A DNA stretch of 7,684 bases from JBLHLB01 sp047618505 (GTDB lineage Bacteria > Planctomycetota > UBA1135 > GCA-002686595). Location: contig JBLHLB010000196.1 of assembly GCA_047618505.1 (NCBI GenBank), positions 1 to 7,684 on the forward strand, given 5' to 3'. Below, piece by piece: positions 1-6,028 of the stretch. Below the pieces are notes generated by a model. The model saw only the letters and a program-made list of their open reading frames with translations, was not told the DNA's origin and searched no databases. Every line of letters starts with the position of its first letter. Positions within the stretch are counted from its first letter, which is position 1. The position numbers and the translations under genes are program-made.

Positions 1-568
1 TGGCCGCCGCCGCCTTGGCGTGGCTGTTGCACGCAAACTCGTCCTGGGCCAGACGCGTGATGTCGTACTTGTCCGCGACCAACTCGCCCGTCATTCCCAT
101 GTGGAAGTCGTTGTAAATGTCCCACAGCCCGTCGTGGACCATGGAGTCCAAGAGCTCCGTGTGACCCAGGCGCGCACCGCCCCGCGCGGCGGGCATGATG
201 TAAGGCGCCTTGGACATGCATTCCATACCGCCGGCGACAACGATGTCCGCGTCACCATTGCTGATCGCCTGGGCCGCCAGCATCACGGACTTGAGTCCGG
301 AGCCGCAGACCATGTTCACGGTGAAGGCCCCCACCGCGTCGGGGACGCCTGCGGCGCGCGCTGCCTGGCGGGCAGGGTTCTGCCCGAGGCCGGCCTGCAG
401 CACGTTACCCATGATGACCTCTTCCACCTGATCGGCGGAGATGCAGGCACGGGCCAGGGCCTCTTTGACGGCAAGGGCACCCAGTTCCGGGGCGCGGAAG
501 CCCTGCAGGCCGCCCTGGAACTTTCCAATGGGCGTTCGGCACGCGCTGACGATGACAACTTCCTTCAC
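1..568 (-). CDS. Thiolase (acetyl-CoA C-acetyltransferase type), N-terminal part, cut by window edge
   Basis: This is the first 189 codons of a thiolase; the C-terminal half, with the second catalytic Cys and the GHP motif, lies beyond position 1. Seen: the N-terminus KEVVIVSACRTPIGKFQGG, the loop GNVLQAGLGQNPARQAA (about residues 54-70), the nucleophile motif NMVCGSGLKS with Cys88, and VAGGMECMSKAPY typical of the biosynthetic branch. Family knowledge: such enzymes condense two acetyl-CoA to acetoacetyl-CoA, or run in reverse, in the cytoplasm, feeding polyhydroxybutyrate, ketone-body or fatty-acid routes. I cannot say which route from this window. The start is GTG at 568-566, chosen because it places the family-typical N-terminus exactly at residue 1. 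The frame stays open upstream but has no ATG and no thiolase-like residues. The ribosome binding site is weak (GAGAG). The next gene to the right on this strand ends 487 bases away, so the thiolase is probably transcribed separately. Confidence 0.95.
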   Translation of the reverse strand, partial: MKEVVIVSACRTPIGKFQGGLQGFRAPELGALAVKEALARACISADQVEEVIMGNVLQAGLGQNPARQAARAAGVPDAVGAFTVNMVCGSGLKSVMLAAQAISNGDADIVVAGGMECMSKAPYIMPAARGGARLGHTELLDSMVHDGLWDIYNDFHMGMTGELVADKYDITRLAQDEFACNSHAKAAAA

Positions 569-811
569 GGGTGGATTGCTCTCGAGGTGTTCGTGGCGGC
601 GACCCCGAGAAGGGTCCAGCGCCGGGATTCGGGGCAACAGTATAGCTGCGCGAGCCCTCAAGCGCTCCAGGCTGGTTCCGCCCTGGGGACGCAACAGCCC
701 TCGAGGACACCGAGCGACCTCAATTGCAGGGCCGAGACGCCACCTTGGCCTCGAATTTGAGCAGCCACAACTTGCCCAAAATCGGTGAACATCCCGCCCC
801 TGGAGCCCGAG
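569..811. promoter_or_regulatory. Non-coding spacer between divergent thiolase and small ORF
   Basis: No convincing gene is seen in these 243 bases. On the minus strand a TATACT hexamer (639-644) could be a -10 element for the thiolase, but no good -35 hexamer lies 17 bases upstream of it. If it is used, the leader would be about 60 nt and would contain a short hairpin with arms GACCC (601-605) and GGGTC (612-616). For the plus-strand small ORF I see only TTGAGC-like and CAAAAT-like hexamers with poor spacing. This is a plausible divergent promoter region, but no individual site is firm. Confidence 0.3.
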
Positions 812-961
812 ATGAGAACCGTGGGACATCTTTTCCCATTCCGCCTCAAGGAAGTCCCCGATCACGACGACGAGTGGCCTAGCGCGATCCCCGTGGAGGT
901 TGCTGGGACCAAAACCCGGATCGGGATCTGGAGGCTGCCCGTGGGCCACCAGGAGCCGTGA
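812..961 (+). CDS. Candidate small protein of 49 residues, unknown function
   Basis: A short plus-strand ORF runs from ATG 812 to TGA 959-961 inside a region that would otherwise be called intergenic. A GGAG Shine-Dalgarno (802-805) sits 6 bases before the ATG. The codons are mostly G/C-ending, like the neighbours. The product starts MRTVGHLFPFRLKEV, then has an acidic patch (DHDDEW), a Val/Ile/Thr-rich stretch that could form beta strands (IPVEVAGTKTRIGIW), and ends RLPVGHQEP. It has no signal peptide, membrane segment or cysteine, so a soluble cytosolic protein is expected. I do not recognise a family. It is divergent from the thiolase and converges on the kinase gene. A strong hairpin begins 7 bases after its stop, as expected at a transcript end. 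An in-frame GTG at 785 is a possible longer start but lacks a ribosome binding site. It could still be a chance ORF. Confidence 0.45.
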   Translation: MRTVGHLFPFRLKEVPDHDDEWPSAIPVEVAGTKTRIGIWRLPVGHQEP

Positions 962-968
962 GTCTTAT

Positions 969-1002
969 GAGCCGGTGGCCGCCGAGAGGCGCCTGCCGGC
1001 TC
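969..1002. terminator. Strong hairpin between convergent genes, probable bidirectional terminator
   Basis: The outer arms GAGCCGG (969-975) and CCGGCTC (996-1002) pair perfectly. Inside them TGG pairs with CTG through two G-T pairs, there is one C-C mismatch, and CGCC (980-983) pairs with GGCG (988-991) around a GAGA loop. That is 14 pairs in 34 bases. It lies 7 bases past the stop of the small plus-strand ORF and 53 bases past the stop of the minus-strand kinase gene. On the plus strand it is followed by a mixed pyrimidine stretch rather than a clean T run, and on the minus strand no T run follows, so it is not a textbook intrinsic terminator. It may instead act as a 3'-end stabiliser. Confidence 0.5.
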
Positions 1003-1055
1003 TCACTCTATTAAGGCGTCCCGAACGGCGGACGGCGCAGGCACAGGCTCGACCC

Positions 1056-3536
1056 TCAGGCCGCTTCCGACGAACCGTCTTCGTCAGACAAACGCCGGGT
1101 AACAACATCCAAGAGGGCGATCAGATCGGCGGGACGCACCGGCTTGGTGAGATAGTCGTCCATGCCCGCCTGGAGGCATCGCTCACGGTCGCCCTTCATG
1201 GCGTTGGCCGTAAGAGCCACGATGTGAATGGGCCTCGCATCAGCACCCGCCAGGGCCCGCACCTGGCGTGTCGCTTCGAAGCCATCCATGACCGGCATTT
1301 GACAGTCCATTAGGATGACGTCGTAGTCCTTCTTCTTGAGCGCATCCAGGACCTCGGCACCATCCCCCGCGAGGTCATACACATAGCCCGCGCGCTCGAG
1401 GATTTTCCCGGCCACCAGTTGGTTGATGCGGTTGTCCTCCGCCAAGAGCACCCGCAACTTCTGACGCGGTACATCCACGGACACATCCCCGATCTTTGCC
1501 ACCGTATTGTGGGACATCGCGCGTTTGTCGAACTCGCCCTGGGAGGCATCGATCACGACGTCGAAGAGGCGCGAGGGGCTGACCGGCTTGGACAGTACGG
1601 AACGCACGGCCCGCAGGCGATGCCCATTCCCACTGCCCGTGCCCCAGGAAAGCAGCACAACGGTGGGTGATTCTTCCTTGTGCTCGGTGGAGTTCGATTC
1701 CGGCTCGAGGCAGTCGCTCATGGCAGACATGTCCGCCTCATCTTCCAGAAGTACGAGGCTGAAGGGTCGATGCTCCTGCAGGGCTTTGGCCAAAGCTTCC
1801 CGCGCTCGCTGGGCGTTAGCCGTGACCACGTGATCAATCTCCCAGGCGCTAAGCTGGCAGTGCAGGACTTCGCGCACAGCGGCGTTGGACTCCAGCACGA
1901 GGATGCGCGGGGGTTCCATGCCCTCCGGCAGGACGAAGGTCAGCGCCGGCTTGGCGTCCGCTTCCCGCAGACGAACGGTGAACCAGAAAGTGGAGCCTTC
2001 GTCTTCAACGCTTTCGACACCGATCTCGCCACCCATGAGCTCGACCAGCTGCTGCGAAATCGCGAGCCCAAGTCCCGTACCACCGAACTTACGGGTAGTC
2101 GACGCATCGATCTGGGAGAAGGAACGGAAGAGTCGATCGCGACGCTCGTCCGGAATCCCGATGCCCGAGTCTTCCACCTCGATGCGCAGGAGCGACTCGC
2201 CCAGGGGAGAGGCTTTGCCGAAGCTTGCAGCCTCATCGGAGGCCTTGATGTTCGCGATTCCCCGCTCTAACACGGTCAAGCGCAAGGAGATCCTTCCGTC
2301 TATGGTGAACTTCAGCGCGTTCCCAAGGAGGTTCGTTACAACCTGGCGGAAGCGCGTTGGGTCGCCCTTTAGGATTTGGGGCACATCCGCTGCAACCAGA
2401 CAGACCAGGTCGAGCCCCTTCTTGCGAGCGGGTCCCGAAAGCAATCCTACAACCGCCTCGAGTTCCTTGGAGGGACTGAACTCGATCTCTTCCAGATGTA
2501 ACTTGCCTGCTTCGATTTTGGAGAAGTCGAGAATGTCACTGATGATGTCCAGCAACGTCTCCGCCGAACCCTTGACGATCTCGGCGTAGCTCGTCTGCTG
2601 CTGGCTAAGATCTGATTCCAACAGCAGATCATTCATGCCCAGGATACCGTTCATCGGGGTCCTGATTTCGTGACTCATATTCGCAAGGAACTGCGACTTC
2701 GCCACTGCGGCGCTACGCGCCTCCTCCATGGAGACTCGAAGCTGATCGTTACGCTCGCGCAACTCATGGGTGCGCTGCTCAACCTCGTTCTCGAGGTCTT
2801 CCTTGTTACTTTCCAGGATCACGTCGCGGGACTGAATAGCTTCCAACATCTCGTTGAAAGACATCGTCAAAAACCCGATCTCATCACGCGCATGCGGAAT
2901 GGCACGGATGGAGTAGTCTTTGCGACGCGAAACAGCTCGCAGAGTTTCGGAGAGCTCGATCAGGGGGATCGAGATCACCTTCTGTAGGCGGTTCGCCAGG
3001 AGGAATGCGATCCCGGTCGCGACACCGAGCACCAACAACACGATCGCGATGATCTCCGAGCGACGGCTATCCAGGAGCTTCAGGTCCGCCTCGATATAGA
3101 GCACACCAAGGTCCTCTCCGTGATCGTAAATGGGTGAGTAGTAGGAGAAGTAGTCCTTACCGAACTCTGAACCCTCGCGTCGGAAGATCGGATCCGTCAC
3201 CCCTGCCTGTATTCCGGGCGGAGAGAAGGACGCTAGGCGGTTACCTTCCATATCGAACACCACGGCATGCCGGATGGGCCCGTGGAAGGAAAGCACGTTG
3301 AGCCCGGACATGATGTCGTCAGGCATCTCCAGCAGGATCGGTGTGGCGATGTTTTGTCCCACCGTCCGCGCGATCACGGAGACTTCCTGAACCATGTTCT
3401 CGCGGGAGACACTCCAGTCAAAGCCAATCCAGGCCGCGCCTGTAATCGACAAGGTCACTGTGCTGATCAGAGTCATCAGTAAAGTCAACTTGCCCCGGAT
3501 GAGCAAGTCTCTGAATCTGCGGTGCCGTTTACTCAT
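1056..3536 (-). CDS. Hybrid sensor histidine kinase: CHASE8-like, HAMP, HisKA, HATPase, degenerate REC, REC
   Basis: An inner-membrane sensor kinase of 826 residues. TM1 is at about 16-38 and TM2 at about 161-180. The periplasmic part (about 39-160) resembles CHASE8, as in diguanylate cyclase YfiN. Then come HAMP (about 181-235), a coiled coil (236-275), and HisKA with phospho-acceptor His289 in SHEIRTPMNG. The HATPase has an N box (Asn402, Asn406), a G1 motif DSGIG (Asp456) and a G2 motif GGTGLGLA. A first receiver (about 543-665) has Glu598 where the phospho-Asp should be. The second receiver (about 693-810) is intact: Glu700/Asp701, Asp744 in LMDCQMP, Thr776, Lys798. The start is ATG 3536, overlapping the upstream YfiR-like stop by 8 bases. 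A TTG at 3593 would add 19 residues that merely re-read the upstream gene. The phosphate would pass from His289 to Asp744 and then probably to an HPt protein not encoded here. The YfiR-like neighbour is the likely periplasmic regulator (inference). Confidence 0.93.
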   Translation of the reverse strand: MSKRHRRFRDLLIRGKLTLLMTLISTVTLSITGAAWIGFDWSVSRENMVQEVSVIARTVGQNIATPILLEMPDDIMSGLNVLSFHGPIRHAVVFDMEGNRLASFSPPGIQAGVTDPIFRREGSEFGKDYFSYYSPIYDHGEDLGVLYIEADLKLLDSRRSEIIAIVLLVLGVATGIAFLLANRLQKVISIPLIELSETLRAVSRRKDYSIRAIPHARDEIGFLTMSFNEMLEAIQSRDVILESNKEDLENEVEQRTHELRERNDQLRVSMEEARSAAVAKSQFLANMSHEIRTPMNGILGMNDLLLESDLSQQQTSYAEIVKGSAETLLDIISDILDFSKIEAGKLHLEEIEFSPSKELEAVVGLLSGPARKKGLDLVCLVAADVPQILKGDPTRFRQVVTNLLGNALKFTIDGRISLRLTVLERGIANIKASDEAASFGKASPLGESLLRIEVEDSGIGIPDERRDRLFRSFSQIDASTTRKFGGTGLGLAISQQLVELMGGEIGVESVEDEGSTFWFTVRLREADAKPALTFVLPEGMEPPRILVLESNAAVREVLHCQLSAWEIDHVVTANAQRAREALAKALQEHRPFSLVLLEDEADMSAMSDCLEPESNSTEHKEESPTVVLLSWGTGSGNGHRLRAVRSVLSKPVSPSRLFDVVIDASQGEFDKRAMSHNTVAKIGDVSVDVPRQKLRVLLAEDNRINQLVAGKILERAGYVYDLAGDGAEVLDALKKKDYDVILMDCQMPVMDGFEATRQVRALAGADARPIHIVALTANAMKGDRERCLQAGMDDYLTKPVRPADLIALLDVVTRRLSDEDGSSEAA

Positions 3537-4317
3537 CGAGGAGCCCGGCTTTTTCCCCGTCCTTCTTCTTGGGATCTCGCACGAGGCGCGCAAGCTTGAG
3601 AAGGTCAGAGCTGATCTTGATGGAGCGCCGTTTGGCCTCCTCTGGATTAACCTCGAAGCGAACTTTGGCCTTACCGTCGCGCTCCTCTAGGTAGAAGTTC
3701 ATGACACCACCCGCCTGGACCAAGCCGGGGTTCTCGCCCACCACAAAAACACCCTTCGCCGGAATGCGGGCGAGGATGGCCTTGAGCGATTCCGTCTTGC
3801 TTGCGCCTGCGGTGATGTAGAGCAGATGGCAATCGCGCACGTCGGACGGCTTGGCGAAGTGGCGGAAGGTGATCGGCCGCAGGCCGTAGCGCTTACCCTC
3901 CATGGCCTTCTGTAGGGCCTTCACACTCAAGCCCGACCCAACGACACCGATCTGAAGGGGAGCCTTGTCGCTACCGAAACGCGACTTGTCCCAGGTGACA
4001 AAGCGCAGGATCTTGAAGACAAGAGCCGCCCTCACTTCGCTGACTTCGCGCTCAGCCCCACCATTTGCGTTCGGTGTTGGGTCACCACCGCCGCGACCCT
4101 CGCCCAAGCTCGTTGCATGAGCCGCATTCGGTACAACAAGGGCAAGAGCACCTAGAGCAATGAACAACAACAGGAACCAGGTCCCCTTAGATCTGCAGCT
4201 CCTCAGCGGAGAACGCTGCAAGCGCGAGCTTCCAATAAACGAGGGAATCGATACGCGGGGACACGTTCGATCAGAGTCCAAGAAGGACGGAAGGGGCTTG
4301 TGGAAAGAGGTTGCCAT
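3529..4317 (-). CDS. YfiR-family (DUF4154) exported regulatory protein
   Basis: This protein (262 residues from ATG 4317) has a hydrophobic export segment at about 46-63 ending in a plausible signal peptidase site (AHA|TS, after residue 68). A Gly/Asn-rich linker follows, then a YfiR-type domain at about 94-247. Family-like elements are VRAALVFKILRFVTW, LQIGVVGSG, RDCHLLYI, KGVFVVGE, GGVMNFYLE and VRFEVNPEEAKRRSIKIS. Known: in Pseudomonas YfiBNR, periplasmic YfiR represses the CHASE8-type receptor YfiN. Inference: this protein controls the overlapping histidine kinase through its periplasmic domain; the shared ATGAGTAA junction suggests coupled translation. The mature part has only one Cys (about residue 163), so the intramolecular disulfides of Pseudomonas YfiR cannot form. 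The start is uncertain. The ATG gives an unusually long 45-residue lead; a TTG at 4326 has a GGAG upstream; a TTG at 4221 has GGAAG upstream and would give a normal-length signal peptide. Confidence 0.85.
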   Translation of the reverse strand: MATSFHKPLPSFLDSDRTCPRVSIPSFIGSSRLQRSPLRSCRSKGTWFLLLFIALGALALVVPNAAHATSLGEGRGGGDPTPNANGGAEREVSEVRAALVFKILRFVTWDKSRFGSDKAPLQIGVVGSGLSVKALQKAMEGKRYGLRPITFRHFAKPSDVRDCHLLYITAGASKTESLKAILARIPAKGVFVVGENPGLVQAGGVMNFYLEERDGKAKVRFEVNPEEAKRRSIKISSDLLKLARLVRDPKKKDGEKAGLLDE

Positions 4318-4358
4318 GGACGGCAATGGGGAACTCCGGATGCCAGTCTTCGACTATT

Positions 4359-4445
4359 TCACCCCTCCCGCTCTAGGGTGCACCTGAACTTTTCGCCAGA
4401 GTTAGGAATCCGGAGCACGCCCGGCTCGACGGCGTGGAATCGCAT
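4359..4445 (-). CDS. Candidate 28-residue ORF between amidase and YfiR-like genes
   Basis: A very short ORF reads from ATG 4445-4443 to TGA 4361-4359, beginning MRFHAVEPGVLRIPNSGEK and ending LEREG. A GAGG Shine-Dalgarno lies 5-6 bases before the ATG and overlaps the TGA stop of the upstream amidase gene, an arrangement common in coupled operon genes. It has no signal or membrane segment and no family I recognise. It could be a real micro-protein, a leader peptide affecting translation of the YfiR-like gene 42 bases downstream, or chance. Its length alone gives no statistical support. Confidence 0.3.
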   Translation of the reverse strand: MRFHAVEPGVLRIPNSGEKFRCTLEREG

Positions 4446-4452
4446 TTTGACC

Positions 4453-5310
4453 TCAAGACTCACGGATCTCCGACCACGCAGAATAGAGGTCGGCGCGATC
4501 ATCCCGGCGGACGGGCACCTGACGCCGTAGACGGCGCATTCCGTCCATGTCGAGTTGCGCCTCCACGAGCCCCTCTGCTCCAGTTCCCGCCGCAAGAACA
4601 TCACCGTGGGGTCCGACGAGGAAAGAATTTCCAGGGAAGCTTAGCTCCAGGCGCCGACGCCCAATGTGATCGACGCCGGTGCGGTTGCAGGCGATCACAT
4701 AGGCCTGGCACTCGACGGCGCGTCCTGTGACCAAGCCGCTCCAGTGGGGAGCGCGGGTCGCCGGCCACTGCGCCGGGAGGACAATGATCTCTGCCCCACT
4801 CAAATAGGAACCACGGAAGAGCCAAGGGAAACGCAAGTCATAGCAAAGACCACAGGAGATCTTCCCCAGCCGCGTATCCACCGTCGGCGGCTCCTTGTCC
4901 CCCGCCGAGAAGGCCTCCGCTTCCGCCGTTGGCGTAAAAAGGTGGACCTTGTCATAGGCAATAAGTTCCTCGCCTCGATCGACGAGAAGAAGTCGGTTGC
5001 GCGGACGCTGTCCTAGATCACCGGGGGCGAAGGAGCTACCGGCCACCATCAGATCCAGCTCAGCGGACAAGTTGCTCACGTGCTCAAGTGCTGCCTGTGT
5101 CTCCGGCAGCCAGCGCGCATCAAACTCCTCTAGATCAACAAACGAAGTCGGCCACATCTCAGGCAGAACAACCAATGAGATCCCACGGGAAGCGGCCTCG
5201 CGCAGTCCCTCTTCAACGCGAGCCAAGTTCGCCTGCACCTCGCCACGACGAACGTCGAATTGAAAAGCGGCGACACGCGGTCGGGAGTCGGTTTCGGTAT
5301 GTGCGCCCAA
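4453..5310 (-). CDS. Carbon-nitrogen hydrolase, probable omega-amidase (Nit2/YafV/MtnU-like)
   Basis: A soluble cytoplasmic hydrolase of the nitrilase superfamily, 285 residues, close to the usual length. The catalytic triad is visible: Glu51 in VVLPEMWPTSF, Lys121 in AYDKVHLF, and nucleophile Cys156 in SCGLCYDLRFPWLFR. The segment VLPAQWPATRAPHW followed by GRAVECQAYVIACNRTG is typical of the Nit2/YafV/MtnU group. Family knowledge: these enzymes deaminate the omega-amides of 2-oxo acids (alpha-ketoglutaramate, alpha-ketosuccinamate) made by glutamine or asparagine transaminases. The exact substrate cannot be read here. The start is TTG at 5310-5308, chosen because an AGAGGGG ribosome binding site lies 10 bases upstream and no in-frame ATG precedes the conserved domain. 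The leader contains a hairpin (5336-5355) just upstream of that site. A weak TAGAAT -10-like hexamer is at 5382-5387. The gene follows the acetyltransferase and precedes the YfiR-like gene on the same strand. Confidence 0.88.
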   Translation of the reverse strand: MGAHTETDSRPRVAAFQFDVRRGEVQANLARVEEGLREAASRGISLVVLPEMWPTSFVDLEEFDARWLPETQAALEHVSNLSAELDLMVAGSSFAPGDLGQRPRNRLLLVDRGEELIAYDKVHLFTPTAEAEAFSAGDKEPPTVDTRLGKISCGLCYDLRFPWLFRGSYLSGAEIIVLPAQWPATRAPHWSGLVTGRAVECQAYVIACNRTGVDHIGRRRLELSFPGNSFLVGPHGDVLAAGTGAEGLVEAQLDMDGMRRLRRQVPVRRDDRADLYSAWSEIRES

Positions 5311-5335
5311 GGATCAAGTTCCCCTCTGAGTTCCC

Positions 5336-5355
5336 CCCTGAAGATTCCTTCAGGG
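5336..5355. promoter_or_regulatory. Perfect 8-bp hairpin in the amidase leader
   Basis: The arms CCCTGAAG (5336-5343) and CTTCAGGG (5348-5355) pair perfectly around a 4-base loop. On the minus strand the hairpin starts one base after the stop of the 44-residue candidate ORF. It ends about 25 bases before the amidase TTG start, directly before the GGGG-rich ribosome binding region. No T run follows on either strand, so a simple intrinsic terminator is unlikely. It could stabilise the end of an upstream message or influence access to the amidase ribosome binding site. Confidence 0.45.
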
Positions 5356-5356
5356 T

Positions 5357-5491
5357 TCATCTGGAATGGTCGGAGAGCAAGATTCTAATCCAACGCTTCT
5401 CTCTGGCTGCTTTGATTCTGCCGCTTGAATCGCATCGGTCAGGTGACTCCCGGACCTTGCTTAGCACTGCCTTGATCTGCGTCGTTTCCAT
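5357..5491 (-). CDS. Candidate 44-residue basic ORF coupled to the acetyltransferase stop
   Basis: Its ATG (5491-5489) shares one base with the TGA stop of the acetyltransferase gene (TGATG), the classic arrangement for translational reinitiation. It ends at TGA 5359-5357, immediately before the 5336-5355 hairpin. The product begins METTQIKAVLSKVRESPDR, is rich in Lys and Arg, and ends RWIRILLSDHSR; it has one Cys and no clear membrane segment. No family is recognised. There is no strong ribosome binding site of its own. Codon third positions are less GC-rich than in the neighbours, so a chance ORF is quite possible. Confidence 0.3.
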   Translation of the reverse strand: METTQIKAVLSKVRESPDRCDSSGRIKAAREKRWIRILLSDHSR

Positions 5492-5949
5492 CAGGGAAGC
5501 TCGTGTCGCATCATTCGATGGGGAATCCCAGCGTCGTCGAACTCTTCACCAAAGGCTTCGTAGCCAAGGGTTTCATAGAAGCCGATGGCGGTCAGTTGCG
5601 CGCCAAGGGAGATTCTGGAGAGCCCACGTGTCTTGACCTCTTGTTCGATGGCGAGCATGAGCATGCGACCGATCCCACGACCCCTGGCCGCGGCTAGGAC
5701 AGCGACACGTTGGGCCAAGGCTTCCCGACTTGAGTTGATCATCAAGCGGGCTGTCCCCACCGCAGCGTCCAGTTCACCTGTCGGGCCGGCACCGGCCTCG
5801 TCTGCCCAGGCGATAAAGTGCGTGCACCTGGATTCCATGCCGTCCAGTTCCAGGGCCAGGGGAACACGCTGTTCTTCGACATAGACCTCGCAACGGATCT
5901 CCAGACAGCGCTGGAGTTCTCTTGCTCCTTTGGTGATTCGTGCGGACAT
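5491..5949 (-). CDS. GNAT-family N-acetyltransferase, ElaA-like
   Basis: A small acetyltransferase of 152 residues, normal for the family. The N-terminal signature CEVYVEEQRVPLALELDG (about 20-37) is characteristic of the ElaA/YjcF-type GNAT branch. VGTARLM (about 64-70) is the central strand, and VLAAARGRGIGRMLM (about 84-98) carries the R-x-x-G-x-G acetyl-CoA pyrophosphate loop. The C-terminal motif LGAQLTAIGFYETLGYEAFGEEFDDAGIPHRMM is the usual ElaA-type ending. It would transfer acetyl from acetyl-CoA to an amine in the cytoplasm; the acceptor is unknown, as for most of this branch. The start is ATG 5949-5947, with only a poor ribosome binding site. The gene diverges from the serine hydrolase, with about 250 bases between the two chosen starts. 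It is the first gene of the minus-strand run that continues with the amidase. Confidence 0.9.
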   Translation of the reverse strand: MSARITKGARELQRCLEIRCEVYVEEQRVPLALELDGMESRCTHFIAWADEAGAGPTGELDAAVGTARLMINSSREALAQRVAVLAAARGRGIGRMLMLAIEQEVKTRGLSRISLGAQLTAIGFYETLGYEAFGEEFDDAGIPHRMMRHELP

Positions 5950-5992
5950 GGAGTGCTCGTTGATTGTGGGGAGACCTAGGACGACGCCGCCC

Positions 5993-6028
5993 CTTCCCCG
6001 GCAAGTCTAGCGGTACGCCCTGGGGAAG
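5993..6028. promoter_or_regulatory. Inverted repeat in the divergent promoter region
   Basis: CTTCCCC (5993-5999) and GGGGAAG (6022-6028) form 7-base inverted arms separated by 22 bases, between the divergently read acetyltransferase and serine hydrolase genes. Spacing and position suit an operator for a dimeric regulator, but the arms are short and no promoter hexamers could be fixed. No regulator gene is present in the window. Confidence 0.25.

Noticed and set aside
20..760. Long plus-strand open frame of 246 codons
   Set aside because: It is the antisense of the thiolase, whose minus-strand translation matches the family motif by motif. The open run past 568 is just lack of stops in GC-rich DNA.
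900..1313. Plus-strand open frame of 137 codons
   Set aside because: Mostly antisense to the intact C-terminal receiver of the kinase; low-complexity, Arg-rich product with no ribosome binding site.
1680..2589. Several long plus-strand open frames across the kinase gene
   Set aside because: All lie opposite the HATPase and pseudo-receiver coding sequence, and their products are Ser/Arg-rich shadows.
3537..3593. Longer kinase start at TTG 3593
   Set aside because: It re-reads the end of the YfiR-like gene in another frame. ATG 3536 gives a normal cytosolic N-terminus before TM1 and the usual ATGAGTAA overlap.
4360..4380. Possible terminator from CACCC and GGGTG arms
   Set aside because: Only about five pairs, a large loop and no T run on either strand.
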